A stretch of DNA of 53,549 bases from positions 4,638,614-4,692,162 of the forward strand of contig NZ_JTHL01000001.1 in the NCBI RefSeq assembly GCF_000818195.1, written 5' to 3'. The DNA comes from Streptomyces sp. 150FB. GTDB taxonomy: Bacteria > Actinomycetota > Actinomycetes > Streptomycetales > Streptomycetaceae. Each line of letters opens with the position of its first letter. The stretch's first letter is position 1. The notes under the pieces are model-generated. The model saw only the letters and a program-made list of their open reading frames with translations, did no database searches and had not been told where the DNA came from. Below, one piece after another: positions 40,067 through 48,987 of this stretch. The translations under genes and the position numbers were made by a program.

Positions 40067-41067
40067 CGACAGTCGCTGTGAAGCCGGCCACGATGGCCCA
40101 GGCCCTGCGGCGCGCGCTGCGCGACGCGATGGCGGAGGACCCGGCGGTGCACGTCTTCGGTGAGGACGTCGGCACGCTCGGCGGGGTCTTCCGGATCACC
40201 GACGGCCTCGCCGCCGAGTTCGGCGACGACCGCTGCGCCGACACCCCGCTCGCCGAGGCCGGCATCCTCGGGGCGGCTGTCGGGATGGCGATGTACGGGC
40301 TGCGGCCCGTGGTGGAGATGCAGTTCGACGCGTTCGCCTACCCGTCGTTCGAGCAGCTCGTCAGCCATGTGTCGAAGATGCGCAACCGTACGCGGGGCGC
40401 GATGCCGCTGCCGATCACCATCCGGATTCCGTACGGCGGCGGGATCGGCGGCGTCGAGCACCACAGCGACTCCTCCGAGGCGTACTACATGGCGACGCCG
40501 GGACTCCATGTCGTCACCCCGGCGACGGTCGACGACGCGTACGGGCTGCTGCGGGCGGCGATCGCCTCCGACGATCCTGTGGTCTTCATGGAGCCGAAGC
40601 GGCTGTACTGGGCGAAGGCGGACTGGTCCCCGGACGCCCCCGCAGCGGTGGAGCCGATCGGCCGGGCCGTCGTCAGGCGCCGGGGCAGCAGCGCGACGCT
40701 GATCACCTACGGCCCCTGTGTGCCGGTCTGTCTGGAGGCGGCGGAAGCGGCGCGCGCGGAGGGCTGGGACCTGGAGGTGGTGGATCTGCGCTCGCTGGTG
40801 CCGTTCGACGACGAGACCGTCGCGGCTTCGGTGCGGCGCACCGGGCGCGCGGTTGTCGTCCATGAATCCACCGGTTTCGGCGGTCCCGGCGGAGAGATCG
40901 CCGCCCGGGTCACCGAGCGGTGTTTTCATCATCTTGAAGCACCTGTGCTCAGGGTGGCCGGATACGATATTCCGTATGCGCCTCCCATGTTGGAGAGGCA
41001 CCATCTGCCGGGAGTCGACCGGGTGCTGGACGCGGTCGCACGGCTCCAGTGGGAGGCGGAGAGCTGA
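40063..41067 (+). CDS. bkdB: Branched-chain 2-oxoacid dehydrogenase E1 beta subunit
   Basis: A 334-residue transketolase-fold partner of BkdA: VFGEDVGTLGGVFRITDGL, DTPLAEAGILGAAVGMAMYG, EMQFDAFAYPSFEQLVSHVS, RIPYGGGIGGVEHHSDSSEA and LVVHESTGFGGPGGEIAA-like segments (here VVVHESTGFGG). It completes the alpha2beta2 E1. Overlaps by 4 bases with bkdA and by 1 base with the E2 gene. Confidence 0.95.
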   Translation: MTTVAVKPATMAQALRRALRDAMAEDPAVHVFGEDVGTLGGVFRITDGLAAEFGDDRCADTPLAEAGILGAAVGMAMYGLRPVVEMQFDAFAYPSFEQLVSHVSKMRNRTRGAMPLPITIRIPYGGGIGGVEHHSDSSEAYYMATPGLHVVTPATVDDAYGLLRAAIASDDPVVFMEPKRLYWAKADWSPDAPAAVEPIGRAVVRRRGSSATLITYGPCVPVCLEAAEAARAEGWDLEVVDLRSLVPFDDETVAASVRRTGRAVVVHESTGFGGPGGEIAARVTERCFHHLEAPVLRVAGYDIPYAPPMLERHHLPGVDRVLDAVARLQWEAES

Positions 41068-42446
41068 TGCCCCATGTCCTCGAATTCAAGCTGCCGGACC
41101 TCGGCGAGGGTCTGACCGAGGCGGAGATCGTCCGCTGGCTGGTGGCGGTGGGCGATGTCGTCGCCGTCGATCAGCCGGTCGTCGAGGTCGAGACGGCCAA
41201 GGCGATGGTGGAGGTCCCGTGTCCGTACGGCGGCGTGGTGACGGCGCGCTTCGGCGACGAGGGCACGGAGCTGCCGGTCGGCGCCCCGCTGCTGACGGTG
41301 GCGGTGGGGGCGTCCGGCACGGAGCCGTCCCCGGCGCCGGCGGCTCCCGAGCGGACGGGTTCTGAGCCGGCCGACTCACCGGGCGACTCGCCGGGCGCGG
41401 ATTCCGGTTCCGGCAATGTGCTCGTCGGGTACGGCACGGGGGCCCCGGCGGCGCGCAGGCGGCGCGTCCGCCCCGAGCCGTTCCGTACGCGTGCCGCTCC
41501 CGCGTCTGTCCCCGCACCGGTCGCCGCACCGGTCACCCCGGCGGCGAACGGTACGGCGGTGGCGGGCCCTGTCCAGGTCGTGTCGCCGCTGGTGCGGCGG
41601 CTCGCCAGGGAGAACGGTCTCGATCTGCGGGCGCTGTCCGGATCGGGGCGCGACGGCCTGATCCTGCGCTCCGACGTCGAGCAGGCGATCCGGCAGTCCG
41701 CCACGAGCACACCGCCCGCCACGCCCGCACCCGGCGCGGGTACGTCCGCACAGGCCGGTGCCGTCCGGGTGCCGCTGAAGGGCGTACGGGGCGCGGTCGC
41801 CGACAAGTTGTCCCGCAGCCGGCACGAAATCCCGGACGCCACCTGCTGGGTCGACGCCGACGCGACGGAACTGCTGGCGGCGCGCTCGGCGATGAACGCG
41901 CCGGGCGGCCCGAAGATCTCGCTCCTCGCCCTCCTGGCGCGTATCTGCACGGCGGCGCTCGTCCGCCATCCCGAGCTGAACTCCACGGTCGACACGGCCG
42001 CCAGGGAGATCGTGCGGCTCCCCGAGATCCATCTGGGCTTCGCCGCGCACACCGACCGGGGCCTGGTCGTCCCCGTCGTACGGGACGCGCACGCGCGCTC
42101 GGCCGAGTCGCTGAGCGCGGAGTTCGCGCGGCTCACGGAGGCGGGCAGGGCGGGGACGCTGACGCCGGGCGATCTGACCGGCGGCACCTTCACGCTCAAC
42201 AACTACGGCGTGTTCGGCGTCGACGGCTCCACCCCGATCATCAACCACCCGGAGGCCGCGATGCTCGGGGTCGGCCGGATCATGCCCAAGCCATGGGTCC
42301 ACCAGGGCGAGTTGGCGGTCCGCCACGTGGTACAGCTCTCCCTCACCTTCGACCACCGTGTCTGCGACGGCGGCACGGCGGGCGGCTTCCTGCGCTATGT
42401 GGCCGACTGCGTCGAACAGCCGGCGGTGCTGCTGCGCAGCGTGTAG
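41067..42446 (+). CDS. bkdC: Branched-chain 2-oxoacid dehydrogenase E2 (dihydrolipoyl acyltransferase)
   Basis: A 459-residue acyltransferase core of the complex. Lipoyl domain at residues 1-78 with Lys45 (VETAKAMVEVP). A Pro/Ala linker and the E1/E3-binding domain follow at about 173-210 (VSPLVRRLARENGLDLRALS, GRDGLILRSDV). The catalytic domain at about 235-459 ends with the active-site LTFDHRVCDGGTAGGFL. The lipoyl motif has TAKA, not the usual TDKA. No E3 gene is adjacent; a shared lipoamide dehydrogenase is expected elsewhere. Confidence 0.95.
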   Translation: MPHVLEFKLPDLGEGLTEAEIVRWLVAVGDVVAVDQPVVEVETAKAMVEVPCPYGGVVTARFGDEGTELPVGAPLLTVAVGASGTEPSPAPAAPERTGSEPADSPGDSPGADSGSGNVLVGYGTGAPAARRRRVRPEPFRTRAAPASVPAPVAAPVTPAANGTAVAGPVQVVSPLVRRLARENGLDLRALSGSGRDGLILRSDVEQAIRQSATSTPPATPAPGAGTSAQAGAVRVPLKGVRGAVADKLSRSRHEIPDATCWVDADATELLAARSAMNAPGGPKISLLALLARICTAALVRHPELNSTVDTAAREIVRLPEIHLGFAAHTDRGLVVPVVRDAHARSAESLSAEFARLTEAGRAGTLTPGDLTGGTFTLNNYGVFGVDGSTPIINHPEAAMLGVGRIMPKPWVHQGELAVRHVVQLSLTFDHRVCDGGTAGGFLRYVADCVEQPAVLLRSV

Positions 42447-42457
42447 CGGCTCTGCGG

Positions 42458-42486
42458 GCGGCAGGCTGCGGGCTGCGGGCTGCCGC
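42458..42486 (+). terminator. Hairpin with GCTGCGG repeats after bkdC
   Basis: GCGGCAG (42458-42464) pairs with CTGCCGC (42480-42486). The loop contains direct repeats of GCTGCGG. It starts 12 bases after the bkdC stop. Confidence 0.5.
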
Positions 42487-42600
42487 CGGCGGGGGAATTC
42501 TCCGGAAATCGACGGGAGCGCGCAGCGAAGTCCCCCTACGGGATCAGCACACATCACTGAGCGGGGCTTCGAATAGGCGATCGCGGATCATACTTCAGCC

Positions 42601-43491
42601 ATGACCGCGTATGACGTGATCGTGCTCGCCGGAGGTGCCGCGAAGCGGCTCGGCGGCGCCGACAAGCCAGGGGTGCGGGTCGGCGGCCGCGCGCTGCTCG
42701 ACCGGGTGCTCGGCGCCTGCGAGGGCGCCGGCCGCTCCGTCGTCGTGGGCGGCAGACGCCCGACCGTACGACCGGTGCGGTGGACCCGTGAGGACCCGCC
42801 CGGTGGCGGACCGCTCGCCGCGCTCGACGCGGGGGTACGGTGCGTCGACGCGGCGACCGTTCTTGTCCTCTCCGCCGACCTTCCCTTCCTGGGGGAGGAG
42901 ACGGTGAGCCGGCTGATCGGGACGCTGGAGACCAGTGGCAAGGAGGCGGCGCTGCTCACCGACGCCGACGGCCGCGACCAACCGCTGGTCGCCGCCTACC
43001 GCACCGAGCCGCTGCGCCGCGAGATCGCCCTCCTCGCCACTGAGTACGGCGGCCTCGCCGGGCTGCCGCTGCGTCTGCTGTCACACGAACTTGACCTTGC
43101 CCGGGTCGATGCCGATCCCTTCGCTTCCTTCGACTGCGACACCTGGGAAGACATCTCCACAGCCCGGGCCCGCATCAGGGAGCATGGGATCGTGCTGGAC
43201 GAATGGATCACCGCAGCCAAGGACGAACTCGGCATCGAACTCGATGTCGACACGGGCGTCCTCCTCGACCTCGCCCGCGACGCCGCGCACGGCGTCGCGA
43301 GGCCGGCGGCGCCGCTGACGACCTTCCTGGTCGGCTACGCGGCGGCCAAGGCAGGCGGAGGCCCCGAAGCGGTCGCCGAGGCCTCCCGCAAGGCCGCCGC
43401 GCTCGCGCTGCGCTGGGCGGACGAGGGCGAATCCGGTACCGAATCCGGGTCCAAGAAGGCCGACGGGTCCAAGGGGGCCGATGCCGGATGA
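42601..43491 (+). CDS. mobA: Molybdenum-cofactor nucleotidyltransferase (MobA-like) fused to DUF6457
   Basis: A 296-residue protein. The N-terminal nucleotidyltransferase (residues 1-195) has VIVLAGGAAKRLGGADKPGV (Gly-rich GTP loop), VLVLSADLPFLGEETV (metal-binding Asp) and DGRDQPLVAAYR, as in MobA, which attaches GMP to molybdopterin. The C-terminal domain (about 198-275, LDEWITAAKDELGIELDVDT, PLTTFLVGYAAAKAGGG) is the DUF6457 helical domain. A Gly/Ser/Lys tail ends it. ATG at 42601. The stop overlaps moeA. Confidence 0.88.
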   Translation: MTAYDVIVLAGGAAKRLGGADKPGVRVGGRALLDRVLGACEGAGRSVVVGGRRPTVRPVRWTREDPPGGGPLAALDAGVRCVDAATVLVLSADLPFLGEETVSRLIGTLETSGKEAALLTDADGRDQPLVAAYRTEPLRREIALLATEYGGLAGLPLRLLSHELDLARVDADPFASFDCDTWEDISTARARIREHGIVLDEWITAAKDELGIELDVDTGVLLDLARDAAHGVARPAAPLTTFLVGYAAAKAGGGPEAVAEASRKAAALALRWADEGESGTESGSKKADGSKGADAG

Positions 43492-44978
43492 TGCCCCAGG
43501 ACCACGAGGTCGAGGGAATCGAGGACGCGCTGGCGCTGGTCGGCAGGCGTCCGGCGCGTGAAGCGGGCCGGTCGCGCGACAACGCCGAGTCGTACGACAC
43601 CGGCCCGCCGCGCGGCCCGGGTCCGGGCCAGGGCGGTCAGCCGCCCAAGGCGCCCCGGCAGGACGGCACCCCCTGGGCCGCCGCCCGCGCTCTCGCGGCG
43701 CGCTCCGGACGCTCCGGCAGGCCGGAGCCGGACACGCGCTCCCATCGTGTCCCCCTCGGCCGGGCCTTGGGTGAGGTGCTCGCAGAGCCGCTGGTAGCCC
43801 TCACGGATCTGCCGTCCTTCGACACCTCGGCGATGGACGGCTGGGCGGTCTCGGGCCCCGGCCCGTGGACCGTACAGAAGCCGGAGACGGACGCGGGGAC
43901 GACGAAAAAGGCGCCGAAAGACGCGCCGAAAGACGCGCCGAAAGACGCGCCGAAGGACGCGGCAACGGGCCAGGAGGGCGACGGCATCAGTGGCATCCTC
44001 GCCGGTCACGGCCCCTCGGAGCCGCTGCCCGACGGCGCGGCCGTACGGATCGCAACCGGCGCCCGGGTCCCGCCCGACACGACCGCCGTGATCCGCAGCG
44101 AACACTCCCGTACGGACAACAGCGGCCACCTCCACGCCCGGCACGAGGTGATCCCCGGCCAGGACATCAGGCCGCGCGGCCAGGAGTGCGGTTCCGGCGA
44201 CCGGCTGCTGCCGGCGGGTACGCAGGTGACGCCCGCCGTACTCGGTCTCGCGGCGGCGGCCGGGTACGACGAGCTGGTCACCGTCCCGCGCCCGCGCGTC
44301 GAGGTGCTCGTCCTCGGCGACGAGCTGCTCACCGAGGGGCTCCCCCACGACGGGTTCATCCGCGACGCCCTCGGCCCGATGATCGAACCCTGGCTGCGCG
44401 GACTCGGCGCCGAGGTCATCGCCACCCGCCGTATCGGTGACGACGCCGAGGCGCTGTACCGCGCGGTCACCGAGTCCACCGCCGAACTGGTCATCACCAC
44501 GGGCGGTACCGCCGGCGGCCCCGTCGACCATGTGCACCCGGTGCTCGCCAAAGCGGGCGCCGAGCTGCTGGTCGACGGTGTCGCCGTACGCCCCGGCCAC
44601 CCGATGGTGCTCGCGCGACTGCCATCGGGACGCCATCTCGTGGGCCTGCCCGGCAATCCGCTGGCCGCGGTCTCGGGTCTGCTGACGCTGGCCGAGCCGC
44701 TGTTGCACGCGTTGGCGGGGCGTACGGGCACGGGTCCGTACCCCGAGGCCGTACGCGACGACGTGAGTGGCCACCCGTACGACACGCGCCTTGTGCCCTT
44801 CGTACACGGTGATAACGGGCTCGTACCGCTGCACTACAACGGCCCGGCCATGCTGCGCGGGATCGCCGCCGCCGACGGCCTCGCGGTCGTGCCACCGGGC
44901 GGTGCGCGGCGAGGCGAGGAGCTGGAAGTGCTCGAACTGCCCTGGGCGTCCTCGGCCGACGGCGGGTGTTTCACGTGA
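43488..44978 (+). CDS. moeA: Molybdopterin molybdenumtransferase MoeA
   Basis: A 496-residue enzyme that inserts molybdate into adenylylated molybdopterin. Residues 1-85 are a long disordered head not seen in E. coli MoeA. The MoeA core has LTDLPSFDTSAMDGWAV, VRIATGARVPPDTTAVI, the MoCF-biosynthesis domain VLVLGDELLTEG and VITTGGTAGGPVDHVHPVLA, and HLVGLPGNPLAAV. A KDAP repeat (about residues 142-157) interrupts domain II/III. ATG at 43488 overlaps mobA. The end of the gene holds the parS site. Confidence 0.93.
   Translation: MMPQDHEVEGIEDALALVGRRPAREAGRSRDNAESYDTGPPRGPGPGQGGQPPKAPRQDGTPWAAARALAARSGRSGRPEPDTRSHRVPLGRALGEVLAEPLVALTDLPSFDTSAMDGWAVSGPGPWTVQKPETDAGTTKKAPKDAPKDAPKDAPKDAATGQEGDGISGILAGHGPSEPLPDGAAVRIATGARVPPDTTAVIRSEHSRTDNSGHLHARHEVIPGQDIRPRGQECGSGDRLLPAGTQVTPAVLGLAAAAGYDELVTVPRPRVEVLVLGDELLTEGLPHDGFIRDALGPMIEPWLRGLGAEVIATRRIGDDAEALYRAVTESTAELVITTGGTAGGPVDHVHPVLAKAGAELLVDGVAVRPGHPMVLARLPSGRHLVGLPGNPLAAVSGLLTLAEPLLHALAGRTGTGPYPEAVRDDVSGHPYDTRLVPFVHGDNGLVPLHYNGPAMLRGIAAADGLAVVPPGGARRGEELEVLELPWASSADGGCFT
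43911..43958 (+). repeat. Four 12-bp tandem repeats in moeA
   Basis: GCGCCGAAAGAC repeated at 43911, 43923, 43935 and 43947 (the last with one change) encodes APKD four times. It lies in a surface loop and looks like a recent expansion. Confidence 0.95.
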
Positions 44979-44981
44979 AAC
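44968..44981. promoter_or_regulatory. parS chromosome-partitioning site
   Basis: GTTTCACGTGAAAC is a perfect 14-bp palindrome identical to the Streptomyces parS core and to the 14-bp centre of the Bacillus consensus; with flanks it reads TGTTTCACGTGAAACT. It covers the moeA stop codon (44976-44978) and the K+-channel start. ParB loads at such sites near oriC. It is the only exact copy I found in the window. Confidence 0.92.
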
Positions 44982-46048
44982 TTCCCGGCCATGACGCGAT
45001 AGCCAGGAACGCCGATGACCATCTGGTCGCCGCCCGGGTGAGACTCCCGCGCCGCAAGATAAACAAGCCGCTGGTCCAGGTGGGGCGCCGTCTGGTGATG
45101 GCGCTGCTGGTCCTGTTCGCCACGGTGTTCATCGTCTGGATCGACAGAAGCGGCTATCACGACAACTCCGACGACGCCGTCGACTTCCTCGACTCCGTCT
45201 ACTACGCGACCGTCACCCTCTCCACCACGGGGTACGGCGATATCGTCCCGTACAGCGACGGCGCGCGGCTCGTGAACGTGCTGCTGGTGACCCCGCTGCG
45301 GGTGCTCTTCCTCATCATCCTGGTCGGTACCACTCTCGAAGTGCTCACGGAGCGCACCCGTGAGGAGTGGCGGCAGAACCGCTGGAGGTCCCACTTGCGC
45401 GACCACACCGTCATCGTCGGCTACGGCACCAAAGGCCGTTCGGCGATGCAGACTCTGTGTGCCACGGGCATCAAGAAGGACCAGATCGTGGTCGTCGACC
45501 CGTCCGGCAAGGTGATCGAGGCAGCGAACGCCGAAGGCTTCGTCGGTGTCATCGGCGACGCGACCCGCAGCGATGTCCTGCTGCGGGCCGAGGTGCAGAG
45601 AGCCCGTCAGATCGTCATCGCCACCCAGCGCGACGATACGGCGGTCCTGGTCACGCTGACCGCGCGTCAGCTCAACAGAGGCGCGAAGATCGTCGCCGCG
45701 GTACGCGAGGAGGAGAACGCGCCGCTGCTGCGCCAGTCCGGCGCCGACGGAGTGATCACCAGCGCCAGCGCGGCGGGCCGGCTGCTCGGCCTCTCCGTAC
45801 TCAGCCCCATGGCGGGCACGGTGATGGAGGACCTGATCCAGCAGGGCAGCGGCCTCGACCTCATCGAACGCCCCGTCATAAAGGCCGAGGTGGGCCGGAA
45901 TGTGCGGGAGACGGACGACTTGGTGGTGAGCGTGGTGCGGGGCCACCGGCTGCTCGGGTACGACGACCCGGCGGCGAGCCCGCTCCAGCTCACGGACCGT
46001 CTGATCACCATCATCCGGGCGCATGGGGCCACGGCGTCCGGCGCCTGA
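44975..46048 (+). CDS. Two-helix potassium channel with RCK (TrkA_N) domain
   Basis: A 357-residue K+ channel. The N-terminus is basic. Two membrane helices (about residues 42-60 and 95-122) flank the pore with the selectivity filter TTGYGD in LSTTGYGDIVPYSD. The cytoplasmic RCK_N domain starts at VIVGYGTKGRSAMQTL (Rossmann GxGxxG variant) and includes GDATRSDVLL; an RCK_C-like end follows. GTG at 44975 makes a GTGA overlap with moeA and is 8 bases from GGCGGG. GTG at 44966 is an alternative. parS covers this start, so sequence choice here is constrained three ways. Confidence 0.9.
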   Translation: MKLPGHDAIARNADDHLVAARVRLPRRKINKPLVQVGRRLVMALLVLFATVFIVWIDRSGYHDNSDDAVDFLDSVYYATVTLSTTGYGDIVPYSDGARLVNVLLVTPLRVLFLIILVGTTLEVLTERTREEWRQNRWRSHLRDHTVIVGYGTKGRSAMQTLCATGIKKDQIVVVDPSGKVIEAANAEGFVGVIGDATRSDVLLRAEVQRARQIVIATQRDDTAVLVTLTARQLNRGAKIVAAVREEENAPLLRQSGADGVITSASAAGRLLGLSVLSPMAGTVMEDLIQQGSGLDLIERPVIKAEVGRNVRETDDLVVSVVRGHRLLGYDDPAASPLQLTDRLITIIRAHGATASGA

Positions 46049-46097
46049 CGGACAACTCGGGACGGCAGCTCCGGACGGCTGGACAGCTCCGGACGTC

Positions 46098-47060
46098 TCA
46101 GGAGGAGGAGGCGTCGTCGAACAGGGCGCTCACCGACTCGCCGTTGTGGATCCGGCGTACGGCCTCGGCCAGCGCCGGAGCGATCGACAGCACCCGCAGC
46201 TTCTCGGTGTGCTCAGCGATCGGGATCGGCACGGTGTTCGTGCACACGATCTCCAGCACGTCGGGCTGATCCGAGAGCCGCTTGAGCGCGCCTCCGGCGA
46301 ACAGGCCGTGGGTGCAGGCGACCCGGATGGAGCGCGGGCCCATCTCCCGCAGCCGGTCGAGGAGTTCGAGGACCGTACTGCCCTTGGCGATCTCGTCGTC
46401 CAGGACGATCACGTCCCGGTCCGTGATGTCGCCGATGACGCTGCTGATGCTGACCCGGTCGTCGGCGAACCGCTGCTTGGCCCCGGCGGCGACCTGTGCC
46501 CCCAGCATGCGCGCGAAGGCCGCAGCCTCCTTGGCGTTGCCCAGGTCGGGCGAGACGACCGTGGTCCTCGACGGGTCGTGGCCCGGGAAGCCGCGGAAGT
46601 GGTCGGCCAGCTCGCGCAGCGCGTGGAGGTGGTCGACCGGTACGGAGAAGAACCCGTGCACCTGCGGGGAGTGCAGCGTCATCGCCAGCACCCGGCCGGC
46701 CCCCGAGGCGACCAGGAGATCGGCCACCAGCCGCCCGCCGATGGAGATGCGCGGCGCGTCCTTCTTGTCGGAGCGCGCGTACGAGTAGTGCGGCATGACG
46801 ACGGTGATCCGCCCGGCCGACGCGCCACGCGCCGCGTCGCACATCAGCAGCAGTTCGACCAGGTTCTCCTGCACCGGTGTGACCAGCGGCTGCACGAGGA
46901 AGACGTCGCGTTCACGGCAGTTGGCCTGGAGCTGCACCTCCAGACAGTCGTTGGCGAACCGGCTGACCCGTGCGGGGCTGAGAGGGACCCCCAGATGCGC
47001 ACAGACCTCCTTCGCCAACTCGGGATGAGCACTACCGCTGAATACAGCGATATCTCGCAC
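46098..47060 (-). CDS. prs: Divergent ribose-phosphate pyrophosphokinase
   Basis: A 320-residue PRPP synthetase-like protein. It has the family frame IAVFSGSAHPELAKEVCAHL, HYSYARSDKKDAPRISIGGR, LTLH-like TLHSPQVHGFF, and the PRPP loop VIVLDDEIAKGSTVLELLD. The canonical loop is DDxIDTAGT; here it is DDEIAKGST, and the ATP-loop Arg/Gln pattern is changed too. It may be a specialised or regulatory paralogue of the housekeeping enzyme. GTG at 47060 follows GGAG; an upstream in-frame ATG at 47093 is less likely. It is convergent with the K+-channel gene. Confidence 0.85.
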   Translation of the reverse strand: MRDIAVFSGSAHPELAKEVCAHLGVPLSPARVSRFANDCLEVQLQANCRERDVFLVQPLVTPVQENLVELLLMCDAARGASAGRITVVMPHYSYARSDKKDAPRISIGGRLVADLLVASGAGRVLAMTLHSPQVHGFFSVPVDHLHALRELADHFRGFPGHDPSRTTVVSPDLGNAKEAAAFARMLGAQVAAGAKQRFADDRVSISSVIGDITDRDVIVLDDEIAKGSTVLELLDRLREMGPRSIRVACTHGLFAGGALKRLSDQPDVLEIVCTNTVPIPIAEHTEKLRVLSIAPALAEAVRRIHNGESVSALFDDASSS

Positions 47061-47188
47061 GAAAGGCTCCTCGCCTGGTGAATCGGGGTGCACTCCTCAT
47101 GCTAGTTGGCCCGGGGCAGGCGTTCTCCCTGAGCGTCCCAGGTCCTCCCGGGCGCCCGTCTCCGCTGGTCAGGGGTGGGGAGCGGCGC

Positions 47189-48982
47189 TCACGTCGCTTC
47201 GGCGCTGAGGGTCTGTGCCACGGACCGGTGGGCCGCGACGCGGGCGGGCAGGGCGGTGAGGAGCGCTGTCGCCAGTACGGCGGCGAGCGCTGCGGCGAAC
47301 AGCGACGACACGGGCGGGTAGACCGTCCCCGCACCCGTGAAGGGCAGGCAGAAGAGTATGCCCATCGGGATGCCGACGAGGGCGCCGGGCACGGTCGGCA
47401 GGAGTTGTGCGGTGGACAGTCCGGCCGTGACCTGCCCGGGGGTGGCGCCCAGCGTGCGGGCGACGGCCATGGTGGGCCGGGCCTCCAGTGCCGTGGTCCA
47501 GGTGATCGTGAGGGTGTTCACCGCGGCGAGTGTGATCAGCGCGGCCGTGACGGCGACGATCAGATGTCGCTCCTGACCGGCCTTCAGATTGATCAGCTCG
47601 GTCGAGCCGAGCCCGTATGCCTTCACGGGCTGGGCGAAGATCATCAGCAGGCCGGTGGTCATGATCCCCGTGGCCGTGACGCTGCACGCCTGGAGGAAGG
47701 CACGACCGGGCCGGCGGGCGACCAGGCGCAGCCCGAGCAGGAGCGGGACAGGCAGCAGCGCGGACACCGAGGTCAGCCGGGCCCGCTGGACGGGCCGGCG
47801 GGCGGTGTCGGCCAGCGCGGCGACGGTTTCGGTGCGCAGGGCGTGCACGGTCGGGCCGAGGGTGGTGACCATCGCCACGGCCAGGGCGACGGCGGTCGTG
47901 ATGGCGACGGTGGTGCCGGTCAGTCCGGTGCCGGTGCTGATCAGGCTGCCGGTGGGGTTGATGACGGTGGGCGCCAGCAGATGCGCCGCGGTCAGTCCCA
48001 GTGCGTCGGCGACGAGTGCCAGGATCACGTACTCGGCGAGCAGGGCGGCGGCGATAAGGCCGGGTGTGGCGCCCACGGCCTTGAGCAGTCCCACCCGGCG
48101 GGTGTGCTTGGCGGCGCGTCCCGCGGCCAGCGCGGCCATGCCGGCGATGGCGAGGAAGCTGAGCAGCCAGCTACCGACGACCAGGATGGGCTGGGTGCCC
48201 TGGAGTATCACGTCGTCCTGGGCGGCGATGAACTGCCAGGTGAAGGTGTGCACCCGGATCGCGGACGCGTGGAGGGGGTCACGGACGGAATCGGTGAACG
48301 CCTGGGTCGCGTCCGGATCGCGCAGCTTCAGATCAAGGACGGAGGTCACTTCGAGGTCCGTGGCGGCCAGCGCCCCGGCATCCGGTTCGCTCAGCCAGAC
48401 GAGCCCGGCGAGGTCGCTCGGCCCGCCGCCCGGACCGATCATCTCCGCCCAGGGGTAGATGTGGTCGGCGGCGGTCACGGCTGTGCCCACGACCGGCCGT
48501 GAGCGTCCCGCGACGGTGACCTGGTCGCCGACGTGGACGCCCAGAGCGTTGGCGAAGCCGCGTTCGACCACGACGCCCCCGGGGCGTATCCAGGAGCCCG
48601 ACGTCACCGACGGACGATTGATCGGGCCGGGTGTCGCTGGGGCGCCTTGCGCCACCACCTTCGCGGTGGAGCCGTGCGCGGTGAACTCCGTGTAGTACCG
48701 GAGGTACGGTCCGTTGTGGCCGACGACCCCGGGGGCGTGTTCCAGCGTCTTCAGGTGAGCGGTCGTGGCCGGGTCGCCGCCGGGCGCGAGCGCGACCATG
48801 TCCGGCCCGGCCGTCGCGGCACGCGTCTGCCGGTAGAGCGCGTCCGTCGCCCCGAGCATCGTGCCGCCCAGGGCCAGCGTGGCACTGGCGACGGTGATCG
48901 AGAGCAGGAGGATCGCGGCCTGGACGGGATGGCGGCGTACGTCGGCCACGACGAGGCGGAGCACGAGCAGGATGCGGCCCAT
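47189..48982 (-). CDS. FtsX/MacB-type ABC transporter permease
   Basis: A 597-residue membrane protein. First helix at about 17-37, a large outside domain (about 50-270), three helices of an FtsX core (about 285-380), a cytoplasmic link, and a second four-helix FtsX-like core to the C-terminus. VGLLKAVGATPGLIAAALLA and VARTLGATPGQVTAGL are the coupling helices of FtsX repeats. It works with the ATPase gene 5 bases upstream. Exports or extracts an unknown lipophilic substrate or peptide. Confidence 0.88.
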   Translation of the reverse strand: MGRILLVLRLVVADVRRHPVQAAILLLSITVASATLALGGTMLGATDALYRQTRAATAGPDMVALAPGGDPATTAHLKTLEHAPGVVGHNGPYLRYYTEFTAHGSTAKVVAQGAPATPGPINRPSVTSGSWIRPGGVVVERGFANALGVHVGDQVTVAGRSRPVVGTAVTAADHIYPWAEMIGPGGGPSDLAGLVWLSEPDAGALAATDLEVTSVLDLKLRDPDATQAFTDSVRDPLHASAIRVHTFTWQFIAAQDDVILQGTQPILVVGSWLLSFLAIAGMAALAAGRAAKHTRRVGLLKAVGATPGLIAAALLAEYVILALVADALGLTAAHLLAPTVINPTGSLISTGTGLTGTTVAITTAVALAVAMVTTLGPTVHALRTETVAALADTARRPVQRARLTSVSALLPVPLLLGLRLVARRPGRAFLQACSVTATGIMTTGLLMIFAQPVKAYGLGSTELINLKAGQERHLIVAVTAALITLAAVNTLTITWTTALEARPTMAVARTLGATPGQVTAGLSTAQLLPTVPGALVGIPMGILFCLPFTGAGTVYPPVSSLFAAALAAVLATALLTALPARVAAHRSVAQTLSAEAT

Positions 48983-48987
48983 GGCGC

